Source: Chondrilla cf. caribensis (taxonomy: Eukaryota; Porifera; Demospongiae; Chondrillida; Chondrillidae). From it: a stretch of 15,000 bases of DNA. Shown piece by piece: positions 9,401 through 15,000 of this stretch. The stretch lies in contig OZ026569.1 in assembly GCA_964020155.1 (NCBI GenBank), forward strand, positions 2,922,971 through 2,937,970, in the 5' to 3' direction. Numbering within the stretch: the first letter of the stretch is position 1; every line of letters starts with the position of its first letter. The notes beneath the pieces were generated by a model. The model did not search any database, was not told the DNA's origin, and was given only the letters and a program-made list of their open reading frames with translations. The position numbers were made by a program, and so were the translations under genes.

Positions 9401-9745
9401 CCCACTAATCTCACACACGAGCCCTGTTGGCAACCACCCAGTCGAAGCAAAAATGGAAGTAAACGTAAAACAGAGTTGAACAAAAGGAATAAACCATATT
9501 CTGCTCCGACTTCAGTGAATCAAAATGAATCGTACGATTTCCTGTCCAAATCGAGATCCCTGGAATCCATTTCCCAGTCCAAAGAGAACTTGGTATGGGA
9601 ATCAGCAGGTCCACAAAACCCAAGTCCAACATCTACACCTGATTCACCCGAAGGAGACAGTTACTACTCTCTGTTCGGTTCTTCAGGCAACAGATCACCT
9701 TTCGGAGCAGACTTGCTGTCCTCCAGTACTCATCACTGGGAGTAG
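6411..9745 (+). CDS. Gene A: unidentified charged-helix protein, six-exon model
   Basis: Proposed exons are 6411-6466, 7162-7186, 7266-7340, 7902-8066, 8811-8897 and 9125-9745 (stop TAG), 342 residues. The last four are well supported; the first two are a phase-consistent proposal. Residues 53-107 are an E/K/R-dense stretch with a helix or coiled-coil pattern (ERERQRLEDLKRQEELRR and onward). Next comes a short conserved-looking block, DVSYLGCKIDRNGEYCYTPP (about 112-131), then a roughly 206-residue tail rich in Ser, Pro, Asn and Thr, with a PxxP run QPPLPPSSP and end SSSTHHWE. I see no signal peptide, membrane segment or catalytic motif. Introns after exons 3, 4 and 5 are all phase 0. I do not recognise the family. 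An X-box 255 bp upstream of the proposed start suggests a cilium-related role, which is inference. An alternative start is Met43 in exon 3, or further exons may lie upstream. Confidence 0.75.
6468..7050 (+). repeat. 34-bp minisatellite (about 15 units)
   Basis: Tandem units of the form TAGTAGTCATGAGGAGACTA followed by GGCACACATGTACG. Two main variants differ at GACTAGGC versus GATTAGGG. A 68-bp dimer is repeated nearly exactly at about 6579-6714. The array is broken at 6899-6945 by a dispersed-repeat fragment, and units there are degenerate. It falls in the proposed first intron of Gene A. Confidence 0.92.
6899..6937 (-). repeat. Dispersed repeat fragment inside the minisatellite
   Basis: The reverse complement reads AAACTTATTTAAACTGGGAA then GGCCTTTAGCCAGAGGCT. 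It matches 12037-12073 on the plus strand with few changes, and more weakly 5801-5844. It interrupts the tandem array. Confidence 0.6.
7162..7186 (+). CDS. Gene A proposed exon 2 (25 nt)
   Basis: A long T-rich tract (7125-7160) ends in TTCTAG. The next 25 bases complete one codon (Asn) and read CAQDTAHT, ending in phase 0 at donor GTATGT. Phase joins correctly both to exon 1 (phase 2 end) and to exon 3 (phase 0 start). Its tiny size makes chance possible. Confidence 0.4.
7266..7340 (+). CDS. Gene A exon 3
   Basis: 75 nt between acceptor TTCCAG and donor GTGTGT, phase 0 on both sides. It encodes EERRRNRDATHAGHK followed by MKKKKTITHQ, a basic cluster that could act as a nuclear or nucleic-acid/membrane-binding patch. 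Confidence 0.8.
7902..8066 (+). CDS. Gene A exon 4 (charged helix)
   Basis: 165 nt, phase 0 on both sides, after acceptor TTGTTTTAG and before donor GTATGT. It encodes PFVSAEERERQRLEDLKRQE, followed by about 35 residues made almost only of E, K and R with scattered I and M. This is typical of a coiled coil or single alpha-helix. The opposite strand is also open here, but its Phe/Leu/Ser translation is the shadow of the purine-rich coding strand. Confidence 0.88.
8067..8810. other. Gene A intron 4 content
   Basis: Includes a C10 homopolymer near 8460 and a TACGTA patch at 8660-8735. An open plus-strand frame at 8246-8488 has Cys/Ser-rich unbiased content and no splice support. Confidence 0.5.
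8811..8897 (+). CDS. Gene A exon 5
   Basis: 87 nt, phase 0 on both sides, acceptor GATGTGCAG and donor GTGAGT. It encodes ERQIDVSYLGCKIDRNGEYC then YTPPAGINE. It is less biased in composition than the flanking exons, so it is the best search query for the family. Confidence 0.88.
9125..9745 (+). CDS. Gene A terminal exon 6
   Basis: A 206-codon open frame after acceptor CCGGCACTAG, ending TAG at 9743-9745. GC content and codon use are clearly coding-like compared with the flanks. Low-complexity Ser/Pro/Asn/Thr composition predicts disorder. Repeated S-x-S-L-E-S and SP/TP sites could be phosphorylated. No AATAAA follows within about 300 bp. Confidence 0.9.
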   Translation, partial: VPRPCQPYAGNSYRGSGIGHSRNNSDSLRLGPTRKSGSGSYRHRPHLHSSSRTSSDPLTVNTPVTEALAFNPQPPLPPSSPKIKAWQCPTSPPTNLTHEPCWQPPSRSKNGSKRKTELNKRNKPYSAPTSVNQNESYDFLSKSRSLESISQSKENLVWESAGPQNPSPTSTPDSPEGDSYYSLFGSSGNRSPFGADLLSSSTHHWE

Positions 9746-10146
9746 ATCACGTTTAACTTCTCATGACCCTATTTAGTGTTTAGTAAGAATTTGACTTTCT
9801 TCAGTGGAATATTAATATTATTATTAATGGGTTATATTTAGCCTTATAATGCAGTTGCTATAATTACTGTTGGTAATTGGTGTGCAAATGAAGTGATCAA
9901 TCGATTGTGTGTGCATGTGCATGAACACATTGCAACCCGTCACACAAAAATCCAATGCCCCTGCCCTATCTACATGGTATATAAGAGTGGCTATGATGAA
10001 AAAATGTACCATAAGCAAGTAATTCAAGTAACTGTTTAAAAATTTGCAGGGCTGCTGCACTCAAGATGTTTTGATCATATTTTTGTGGGTTGTAGGTTTG
10101 GAAAGTGTAGTGCTGTAGCTTTCAATCTCAATGTTAGCCATTGAAC
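9746..10146. other. Gene A 3' flank
   Basis: AT-rich, with AATATTAATATTATTATTAA near 9810. No canonical AATAAA. No gene seen. Confidence 0.5.
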
Positions 10147-10329
10147 TACAGGAGAACCACTCTATTACAAACCTTTGAAATGTGGAAATTAAACCTCTAT
10201 AATAAGGACACCATTCTGTGTCCCAGTGTAGTACTTTAGTGTATTGGTTACCTCTGAATTGAGGAAACCTCTGTATTAAGGACTAATCTTAAGGTCCCAA
10301 AGTGTCCTTAATAGAGAGGTTCCACTGTA
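10147..10329 (+). mobile_element. CAGTGGAACC-type MITE, subfamily 1, copy 2
   Basis: Same interior as the copy at 3304 (GGACACCATTCTGTGTCCCA) with a scarred left end (CAGGAGAACCAC) and an intact right end (GGTTCCACTG-TA). It lies between Gene A and SUFU. Confidence 0.85.
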
Positions 10330-10457
10330 CATGCACTGTACTTGCTAGTTCAATGGAAGTGGATGACACGCATAGCTTATACATAAGGAGCATTGCCTTA
10401 ATTCCATTCACGTTGATGGGATAAATTGTTGCTAGGCAGATCAATTTCGAAAGAAAA

Positions 10458-10484
10458 AATCCTGCAAAAAATTGATGCAGGATT
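10458..10484. other. Small perfect hairpin
   Basis: AATCCTGCA and TGCAGGATT pair over nine bases with a nine-base A-rich loop, followed by AAAAA. Intergenic, function unknown. Confidence 0.4.
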
Positions 10485-10712
10485 AAAAACGACAACAGTG
10501 AAGAAATTGTTCATGACCGTACTAGTGCTCTACAGTGCCATGATAAGGGGCATTGTCACTTTTGAATCACATCTTCAGACTTGAACGTCCTTTAGATAAC
10601 TTTCTAGCTCTGTTAGCTCAATATAAACTGTTTTCATCAAATAAGAGCTCGTATTGTTTCGAGTGAGACGTGAGGCAGTTGCCAGGAATTTCAGTTTGTT
10701 GGGCCTGGCAAT

Positions 10713-10736
10713 GGGCGGGGCGTAGTAAGAGCCAAT
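10713..10736. promoter_or_regulatory. GC box and CCAAT box
   Basis: GGGCGGGGC at 10713-10721, an Sp/KLF-type site, and CCAAT at 10732-10736, about 300 bp before the SUFU start. Short motifs, so only suggestive. Confidence 0.4.
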
Positions 10737-10904
10737 TGCGCAATAATAAAATGGAGGCAAAATCTCTTGGTAAAAAATAAGATTTCTTTGACGTTTGCAT
10801 CATTGCATGAATTAGTGATTGAAGTGTTTAAGTTACCCTTTCACGAGATTTTAAACTAAAGAATATGCGTCTGTGAGGTCTGTCGGTGGTTTAAATATTT
10901 ATTA

Positions 10905-11012
10905 TTGTTTACGGACTACAATCTGCTATCGGGAGTCAGGAATCAACGTTGCATTATTCATTAGCGAAAGGTGGATAGTTTCGTCCACAGGTAATCGACC
11001 CTTTGTTTACGG
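10905..11012. promoter_or_regulatory. Two forkhead-type motifs upstream of SUFU
   Basis: TTGTTTACGG occurs identically at 10905-10914 and 11003-11012. The TGTTTAC core is the forkhead consensus. These probably lie in the 5' UTR or proximal promoter. Confidence 0.35.
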
Positions 11013-11035
11013 TTTACAAAACAGCCACAAGGAAC

Positions 11036-11145
11036 ATGGCCGCTCAGCAACCCGTCCAGGGGATGGAAGCTATCAATTCCGTGTTGAAAGAGTTGTACCC
11101 AGACCAGGCTAACCCACTACAGATGACAACGAAAGTGAAGTGTTG
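11036..11145 (+). CDS. SUFU: SUFU exon 1
   Basis: Residues 1-36 plus two bases of the Trp37 codon. It starts MAAQQPVQGMEAINSVLKEL and ends before donor GTGAGT at 11146, phase 2. It covers the short variable leader and the start of the SUFU domain. Confidence 0.92.
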
Positions 11146-13839
11146 GTGAGTTGTGGTTGACCATCCCACCCCTCTGGTGATAGTCGTTCTCGTATTTCGA
11201 TTCGTCTCGTGTCAATCACATTGCACTTATACCACTTAATCGTCATGTCAGAGGGTTAACAACGCGATATTTGCGATTGAAGTATCGCGCCATTTCAGTA
11301 TGGTGTTTTTTTTAATTTTGAAGGTTTCTCAATTGCATGTATCGCGTGGCGTGTGTTAGTAAGCTTATTCTGTTCACTCACACATTCTACTTATCAGTAA
11401 TAGTAGTAGATCAGGTAAAAAGAACGGACCCACTGGCCATATTGATTAATGATGTTGGCATGGTGTCATACAGCTCTGTTAGGGCTAGGGTTAGAGGTAG
11501 GGGTGGGGATAGGGGTTAGGTGTAGAGGTAGGGGTAGTAGTTAGGGTTAGGGTTGGGGTTAGGCCTGGGATCCTCTCCTGACCTGTAATATTTGGTTCAG
11601 AATAGGACCCCAGATCTGACCCCTATACCCCTACCCCTAACAGAGCAGTATGACACCATGCCGACGTCATCAATCAATATGGCCACCAGTCCATTCTTTT
11701 CACCTGATGCAAGACCCACTATTGGTAGACTGCCTCATGGAAAATGCTGTGAGCTGCTCAAACGAAGGGACTACAATGGAAAATTCCATTGAAGGACACT
11801 CTGAATGAAGAATACAATGGAAATTACCTCCCTATGAAGGACACTCCCTGAGGGGTAAAGATGGACTTCCCTATAGTGTTGATACATTTTATGCCTCTGA
11901 AGAGTGGACAACCTCTCTACAGTGGACAGAATGGCTGGCTCCCATGTGTCCTTTATGAAGAGGTCCCCCTGTATTCTATGAAAAATGTGGTAATGAACAG
12001 TCTGTCTCATGAGAGTATTGTATCAGGGTATCAGGGTAACTTATTTAGACTGGGGAGCCTTTAGCCATTGGCTATTCTGACAGGCACCCAGTATACAAGC
12101 AAGTACAAAAATAAAAGGAAATGCAAAATAGAAATTAATGAGCATTGAAATGTAAAATGTAAAATTGTAAAATTCAGCCATTTATAAAATTTAGAAATAT
12201 ATAACATGTATAACAAACTAGCTGGCCTGTGTAATTTGTTAGAATGGCCACGCAGCAAGTGTTTGTTATGTTTGGTGTAAACACTCGAATCAATCTTGTT
12301 TACTTCCCCCTTGTACTCCAGGTTGGGAGGCCCTGATCCTCTTGATTATGTGAGCATGTTCGTACACCCTGGGGATCCGGCTACAGACTCCCCACCACAC
12401 TGGCACTACGTTAGTTTTGGGCTGACTGACCTCCATGGCGACAACAGGGTACACAAGTGAGTTGGTGGTTTTGTAGAAATCCTTCAACACGCTAGATCGA
12501 TTTGGATGTGTTTTATCTTTGGACAGATAACACATGTCACAATTTTTTCATCAAACAATTATTCATTTGTACAACTTTTTGCCCACTTGGGCTTCTTCAG
12601 GTACACCCAGTTTGTGACATGTGTTATCTGTCCAAAGATAAAACACATCTAAAAAGAGTTGCTGGTTTCTTGGACCTCAGGTTTAGTACATCATCCATCC
12701 AGCCTGGAGCTTAGGTGTAGCAACTGGAGGTATCTTGTGAGAAGCACAGAATGCACACAGTGCAGATAGATTTGATTTTCCGAACTTTTTCAATAAGAGC
12801 ACGTCTGTCAACCAGACACCCTGAAGAATACCCATAATATGCATTCTGTGTCATATCCAGTACATGTGTTGGTACCAATTGGTTTCCAAATACAAGGTGG
12901 ATTAACTGGATATCCATCACTTTTGCATATTATATTGGCACTGGGAAATTGCAAGGGGTTGAAAAGTTTGACGGATAAAACGGTGGTGGAATACGAGAAT
13001 TGACAACGATTACACTAGTTGTAACAGTTATTTATACACTAGGACCTCTCTATTACAAACCTCTGAAATGTGGTAACCTCTGTAATAAGGACACCATTCT
13101 GTGTCCCAGTGTAGTACAGTAGTGTATTAAATGACCTCTGAATTGAGGAAACCTCTGTATTAAGGACTAAAACCAAGGTCCTAAAGTGTTCTTAATAGAG
13201 AGGTTCCAGTCACAGTCAGTAGATAAAGATACCTCTAGAAACATCTGGAATCAGATTTCCAAAGAAAGGGATTATCTAAACATCCTCCAGTTCTAGTGTG
13301 TTGGATAGGTGACTCCTACTGTACACTGTAATGTACTGCCCTGAGTGGATGGTTTATTGTTGAATGTTGTTGTAATGTTACAAGCACAAATCTACGATAT
13401 CCTCCCCCTCCTGTTACCACCCACAGGGTCAGCAATCCTGGTGGTCCGAGTGGCTTCGGGTTCGAATTGACGTTCCGGCTTTTGAGGGATCCAACGGAGG
13501 ACAAGCCTCCACTGTGGCCCGTGGACCTCATGCAGACCCTGTCAAAATATGTCTTTCACAGTGGTGTGTGCTGCATGAGTTGTGTATGTGTGCTGAAATG
13601 TGACCCTAAAAATGATAAGTACATGTATGCGTATGTACATAGTATGTACGTACATACGTACATGTATGTATGTGCACAATGGAGTCTGTGATATGTCTAT
13701 GGATATGATATACATACAGCATATACATACGTTTGTGTATGTACATGTGGTGGGACTTGTGTATGTTGGTCAAAACTCTGAAAATATTCCATTTCAGTGA
13801 TGCCTGAAGAAATTTTACACACATCTACACACATGCACA

Positions 13840-13906
<67 letters not shown>

Positions 13907-15000
13907 GTGCATTGTACTGCCAACTCCAATCAAGTATTATTCTTAAAACTGTCCACTGGTAGTGTAGCGAGTATTTATTCATTTAGTATTTATTCACACT
14001 TATGTTAAAATTTAGTCCTTCAGGTGATATGGTGTACATACGTCCATATGTACTGTATGTGTGCTGGAAATCATGTATGTATAGTATGTGTGTACATATA
14101 ATATGTACATACATACATACATTTGTAATCAACACTGTAGATCATACATACGTATTATGTATTTATACGTGTGTACATGTAGTATACATGTATACTGCAG
14201 ATCATGTACATGTGTGTATGCATGTGCGCAGGTAACTGCTTGTGTGCGGGAGATCATGTTTCCTGGCACACGCCTCTGGACAAGAAGGAGGGAGGGCTGA
14301 TCCAACACATGCTTCTGAGCGAAGACCCTAAACTGAGGCCCTTGGACACACCCTTAGGGACTGTCAACTTCGTTCAGGTGAATATGATGGAGACTGTTAG
14401 TGTGTGTGTACATGCTGCTTTGTTTAGGTCAACAAAATGGGACCATTGGTGGGTGTATACGTACATACTGCTTTGTTTAGGTCAACAAGATGGATACTAT
14501 CAGTGTGTGTAGTGTACATGCAGCTTTGTTTGTGTGAATATAGTGGCACTAACTGTAGTTCGTGTTTACATTTACCCTTTTTATGGGAATACTTTAGTAC
14601 AATGAGTGCATAGGTACAAGTACTTTCATGTATATCTACGTATGAAGGATTTCCGAGATGGTATTTACAATGGAATCAACTCCAGTTAAACTCACTCACC
14701 TAAAAACTAAGTCAAATTCAAAAAATAATAGTCTAAATTTGAATTAATGTACTCCGCCCAACAATCTTCATCTCCATGACGACCGAAGAATTGAATTTCT
14801 GATGAACAGAAGTCATCAATGTCTCCAACAATTTGACTGTTCGAAACTGCACCACTCATATATGTACGTATGTTCGAACTGTATCTGTCTGTACTAAGTA
14901 TTGTATATGTTTTGATCCACACACATACGTATGTATGTATATGTACTGTATGTAGAATGGTTCTTTGTACTGATGTGGTCATAACATGTTTAGGTGGTTG
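11036..15000 (+). CDS. SUFU: Suppressor of fused homolog, 5' part (exons 1-4 and start of exon 5)
   Basis: Coding exons 11036-11145, 12322-12456, 13427-13563, 14232-14377 and probably 14994-15000 give 176 residues plus the start of the next exon; human SUFU is 484 residues, so the C-terminal half lies outside. SUFU is the cytoplasmic/nuclear partner that sequesters GLI transcription factors in Hedgehog signalling. I recognise it from blocks nearly identical to the vertebrate N-terminal domain: YPDQANPLQ (21-29), WLGGPDPLDYVSM (37-49), HWHYVSFGL (63-71), DLHGDNRVH (73-81), GPSGFGFELTFRL (88-100) and GDHVSWHTPLD (134-144). Tyr123 and Asp135 align with human Tyr147 and Asp159, which I recall as GLI contacts. 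The start has a strong context (AACATGG) and an in-frame TAG at 10976-10978 upstream. The N terminus is about 25 residues shorter than human and lacks its Pro/Ala-rich leader. All introns are GT-AG. Confidence 0.95.
11410..11708. mobile_element. Foldback element with telomere-like core (SUFU intron 1)
   Basis: The left arm (ATCAGGTAAAAAGAACGG, GGCCATATTGATTAATGATG, GGCATGGTGTCATACAGCTC) and the right arm are inverse with scattered changes over about 85 bp. The centre is G-rich on the left and C-rich on the right. The paired arms would form a long hairpin in the transcript. No protein and no clear target duplication. Confidence 0.75.
11479..11563 (+). repeat. Degenerate TTAGGG-like repeats
   Basis: TTAGGGCTAGGGTTAGAGG, repeated GTAGGGGT/GGGTTAGG words and TTAGGGTTAGGGTTGGGG. 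At least four G-runs in register could form a G-quadruplex. Interstitial, not a chromosome end, since unique sequence flanks both sides. Confidence 0.7.
11772..11973 (-). mobile_element. CAGTGGAACC-type MITE, subfamily 2, copy 2
   Basis: On the minus strand it reads CCTCTTCATAAAGGACACAT and then TGTCCACTGTAGAG, collinear with 4222-4398. The right half carries a second TACAATGGAA start (11772 and 11813), suggesting a short terminal duplication. In SUFU intron 1. Confidence 0.75.
12037..12092 (+). repeat. Dispersed repeat, second copy (SUFU intron 1)
   Basis: Contains ACTGGGGAGCCTTTAGCCAT and GGCACCCAGTATACAAGC. It matches 6899-6937 in inverse orientation and 5801-5844 in direct orientation. 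The type of element is unknown. Confidence 0.55.
12322..12456 (+). CDS. SUFU: SUFU exon 2
   Basis: 135 nt after the acceptor TACTCCAG, completing Trp37 and ending with two bases of the Lys82 codon before donor GTGAGT. It holds the WLGGPDPLDYVSM and HWHYVSFGL blocks, the most diagnostic part of the family in this window. Confidence 0.95.
12505..12649. repeat. 145-bp hairpin with 38-bp perfect arms (SUFU intron 2)
   Basis: 12505-12542 is the exact inverse of 12612-12649 (starts GATGTGTTTTATCTTTGGAC). The loop of 69 nt includes a smaller hairpin, GCCCACTTGGGC. Probably a young foldback or MITE. Confidence 0.9.
12714..12893 (-). pseudogene. Antisense protein-like open stretch in SUFU intron 2
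   Basis: The minus strand contains GNQLVPTHVLDMTQNAYYGY then SSGCLVDRRALIEKVRKI, open for about 60 codons. It lies between the 38-bp-arm hairpin and a decayed MITE. It may be a relic of a mobile-element protein or chance. Confidence 0.25.
12895..13010 (+). mobile_element. Decayed relative of the MITE at 1518
   Basis: The ordered words AGGTGGATTAA, GGGAAATTG and GACGGATAAAACGGTGGTGG match the 1518-1700 element with many substitutions. The left end is missing or unrecognisable. Confidence 0.45.
13035..13214 (+). mobile_element. CAGTGGAACC-type MITE, subfamily 1, copy 3 (degraded ends)
   Basis: The interior matches the copies at 3304 and 10147, but the left end reads CACTAGGACC and the right end GGTTCCAGTC. 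Located in SUFU intron 2. Confidence 0.8.
13427..13563 (+). CDS. SUFU: SUFU exon 3
   Basis: 137 nt after acceptor ACCCACAG. It encodes VSNPGGPSGFGFELTFRL and the helix VDLMQTLSKYVFHS with Tyr123. Donor GTGTGT at 13564 leaves phase 1. This donor was chosen over an AG/TG position 3 nt upstream because it gives the family spacing YVFHSGN before CLCAGD. Confidence 0.93.
13612..13760. repeat. TACGTA/ATGTAC-rich tract in SUFU intron 3
   Basis: Dense overlapping palindromes of ATACGTAT, GTACATAC and TACATGTA type. Confidence 0.75.
13843..13904 (+). repeat. AC microsatellite
   Basis: 31 uninterrupted AC units in SUFU intron 3, the complement type of the TG tract at 5431. Confidence 0.98.
14033..14225. 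repeat. TACGTA/ATGTAC-rich tract upstream of SUFU exon 4
   Basis: Many ATGTACAT, TACATACA and GTATACAT words up to a few bases before the exon 4 acceptor, so the usual pyrimidine tract is very poor there. Confidence 0.7.
14232..14377 (+). CDS. SUFU: SUFU exon 4
   Basis: 146 nt after acceptor GTGCGCAG. It encodes GDHVSWHTPLD, then IQHMLLSEDP and the TPLGTVNFVQ block, ending in phase 0 before donor GTGAAT. It is one codon longer than my recollection of the human exon; the extra residue falls in the KKEGG loop after PLD. Confidence 0.94.
14378..14546 (+). repeat. 3.3-copy tandem repeat at the exon 4 donor
   Basis: Units at 14378-14427, 14428-14480 and 14481-14533 plus a partial one from 14534. 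Each begins GTGAATATGATGG or GTCAACAAGATGG and ends CTGCTTTGTTTAG or similar. The first base of unit 1 is the first base of intron 4. Confidence 0.8.
14710..14860 (-). pseudogene. Antisense protein-like open stretch in SUFU intron 4
   Basis: The minus strand reads VSNSQIVGDIDDFCSSEIQF then FGRHGDEDCWAEYINSNLDY and YFLNLT before TAG at 14707-14709. Composition is balanced, unlike the TACGTA shadows, and a GTGGTGCAG acceptor-like site precedes it. It may be a transposon or retrocopy fragment; the family is not recognised. Confidence 0.3.
14994..15000 (+). CDS. SUFU: SUFU exon 5, first 7 bases (cut by window end)
   Basis: Acceptor ACATGTTTAG is followed by GTGGTTG, which reads Val-Val-Gly in the required phase 0. 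The vertebrate protein continues Ile-Val-Gly at exactly this point. Seven bases are little evidence on their own, so this rests on splice context plus family match. Confidence 0.6.

Noticed and set aside
11479..11563. A true telomere end
   Set aside because: Repeats are degenerate, short, inside a foldback and flanked by SUFU exons on both sides.
12505..12649. Calling the intron 2 hairpin a microRNA precursor
   Set aside because: A perfect 38-bp stem without bulges and a 69-nt loop fits a foldback transposon better; no small-RNA evidence is available.
14428..14480. SUFU exon 5 at 14428 (VNKMGPLVGVYVHT)
   Set aside because: It does not match the family sequence after the exon 4 block, while 14994 gives Val-Val-Gly in phase; it is a unit of the tandem repeat.

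Overview
The window is eukaryotic nuclear DNA, almost certainly from an animal. Coding DNA is a minority, the genes are split by GT-AG introns, and most of the rest is AT-leaning repeat sequence rich in TACGTA/ATGTACAT words, microsatellites and small inverted-repeat transposon relics. Suppressor of fused (SUFU), short introns and a compact gene array suggest an early-branching or other invertebrate metazoan; a sponge is my guess, but no feature proves the phylum. Layout: positions 1-6100 hold no gene I can establish. They carry TACGTA-rich tracts, an 836-bp element with 37-bp perfect terminal inverted repeats (1863-2698), a 209-bp MITE (3669-3877), two members of a TA-flanked CAGTGGAACC MITE group (3304-3481, 4222-4398), an older MITE (1518-1700), a tandem duplication (4661-4852) and a TG microsatellite (5431-5572). 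A possible 28-nt exon at 468-495 is weakly supported. From about 6135 to 9745 lies Gene A on the plus strand. It has a near-ideal RFX X-box palindrome (6135-6155), a proposed first exon at 6411, a 34-bp minisatellite in the first intron (6468-7050) and then five further exons ending at 9745. The model encodes about 342 residues: a highly charged E/K/R helix followed by a Ser/Pro-rich tail. I do not recognise the family; the X-box hints at a cilium-related protein. From 9746 to 11035 is the intergenic and upstream region of SUFU, with one MITE, a GC box next to a CCAAT box, and two identical forkhead-type motifs. From 11036 to the window end is SUFU on the plus strand: four complete coding exons (176 codons) and what looks like the first 7 bases of exon 5. 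Tyr123 and Asp135 match the two human residues I recall as contacting GLI (Tyr147, Asp159) with identical spacing, and exon phases and lengths appear to match the human gene. SUFU introns are loaded with repeats: a telomere-like foldback and MITE in intron 1, a 38-bp perfect-arm hairpin in intron 2, a CA microsatellite in intron 3 and a 3.3-copy tandem repeat starting exactly at the exon 4 donor in intron 4. If Gene A is ciliary, it sits next to a Hedgehog/GLI regulator in the same orientation; a functional link is only a hypothesis.
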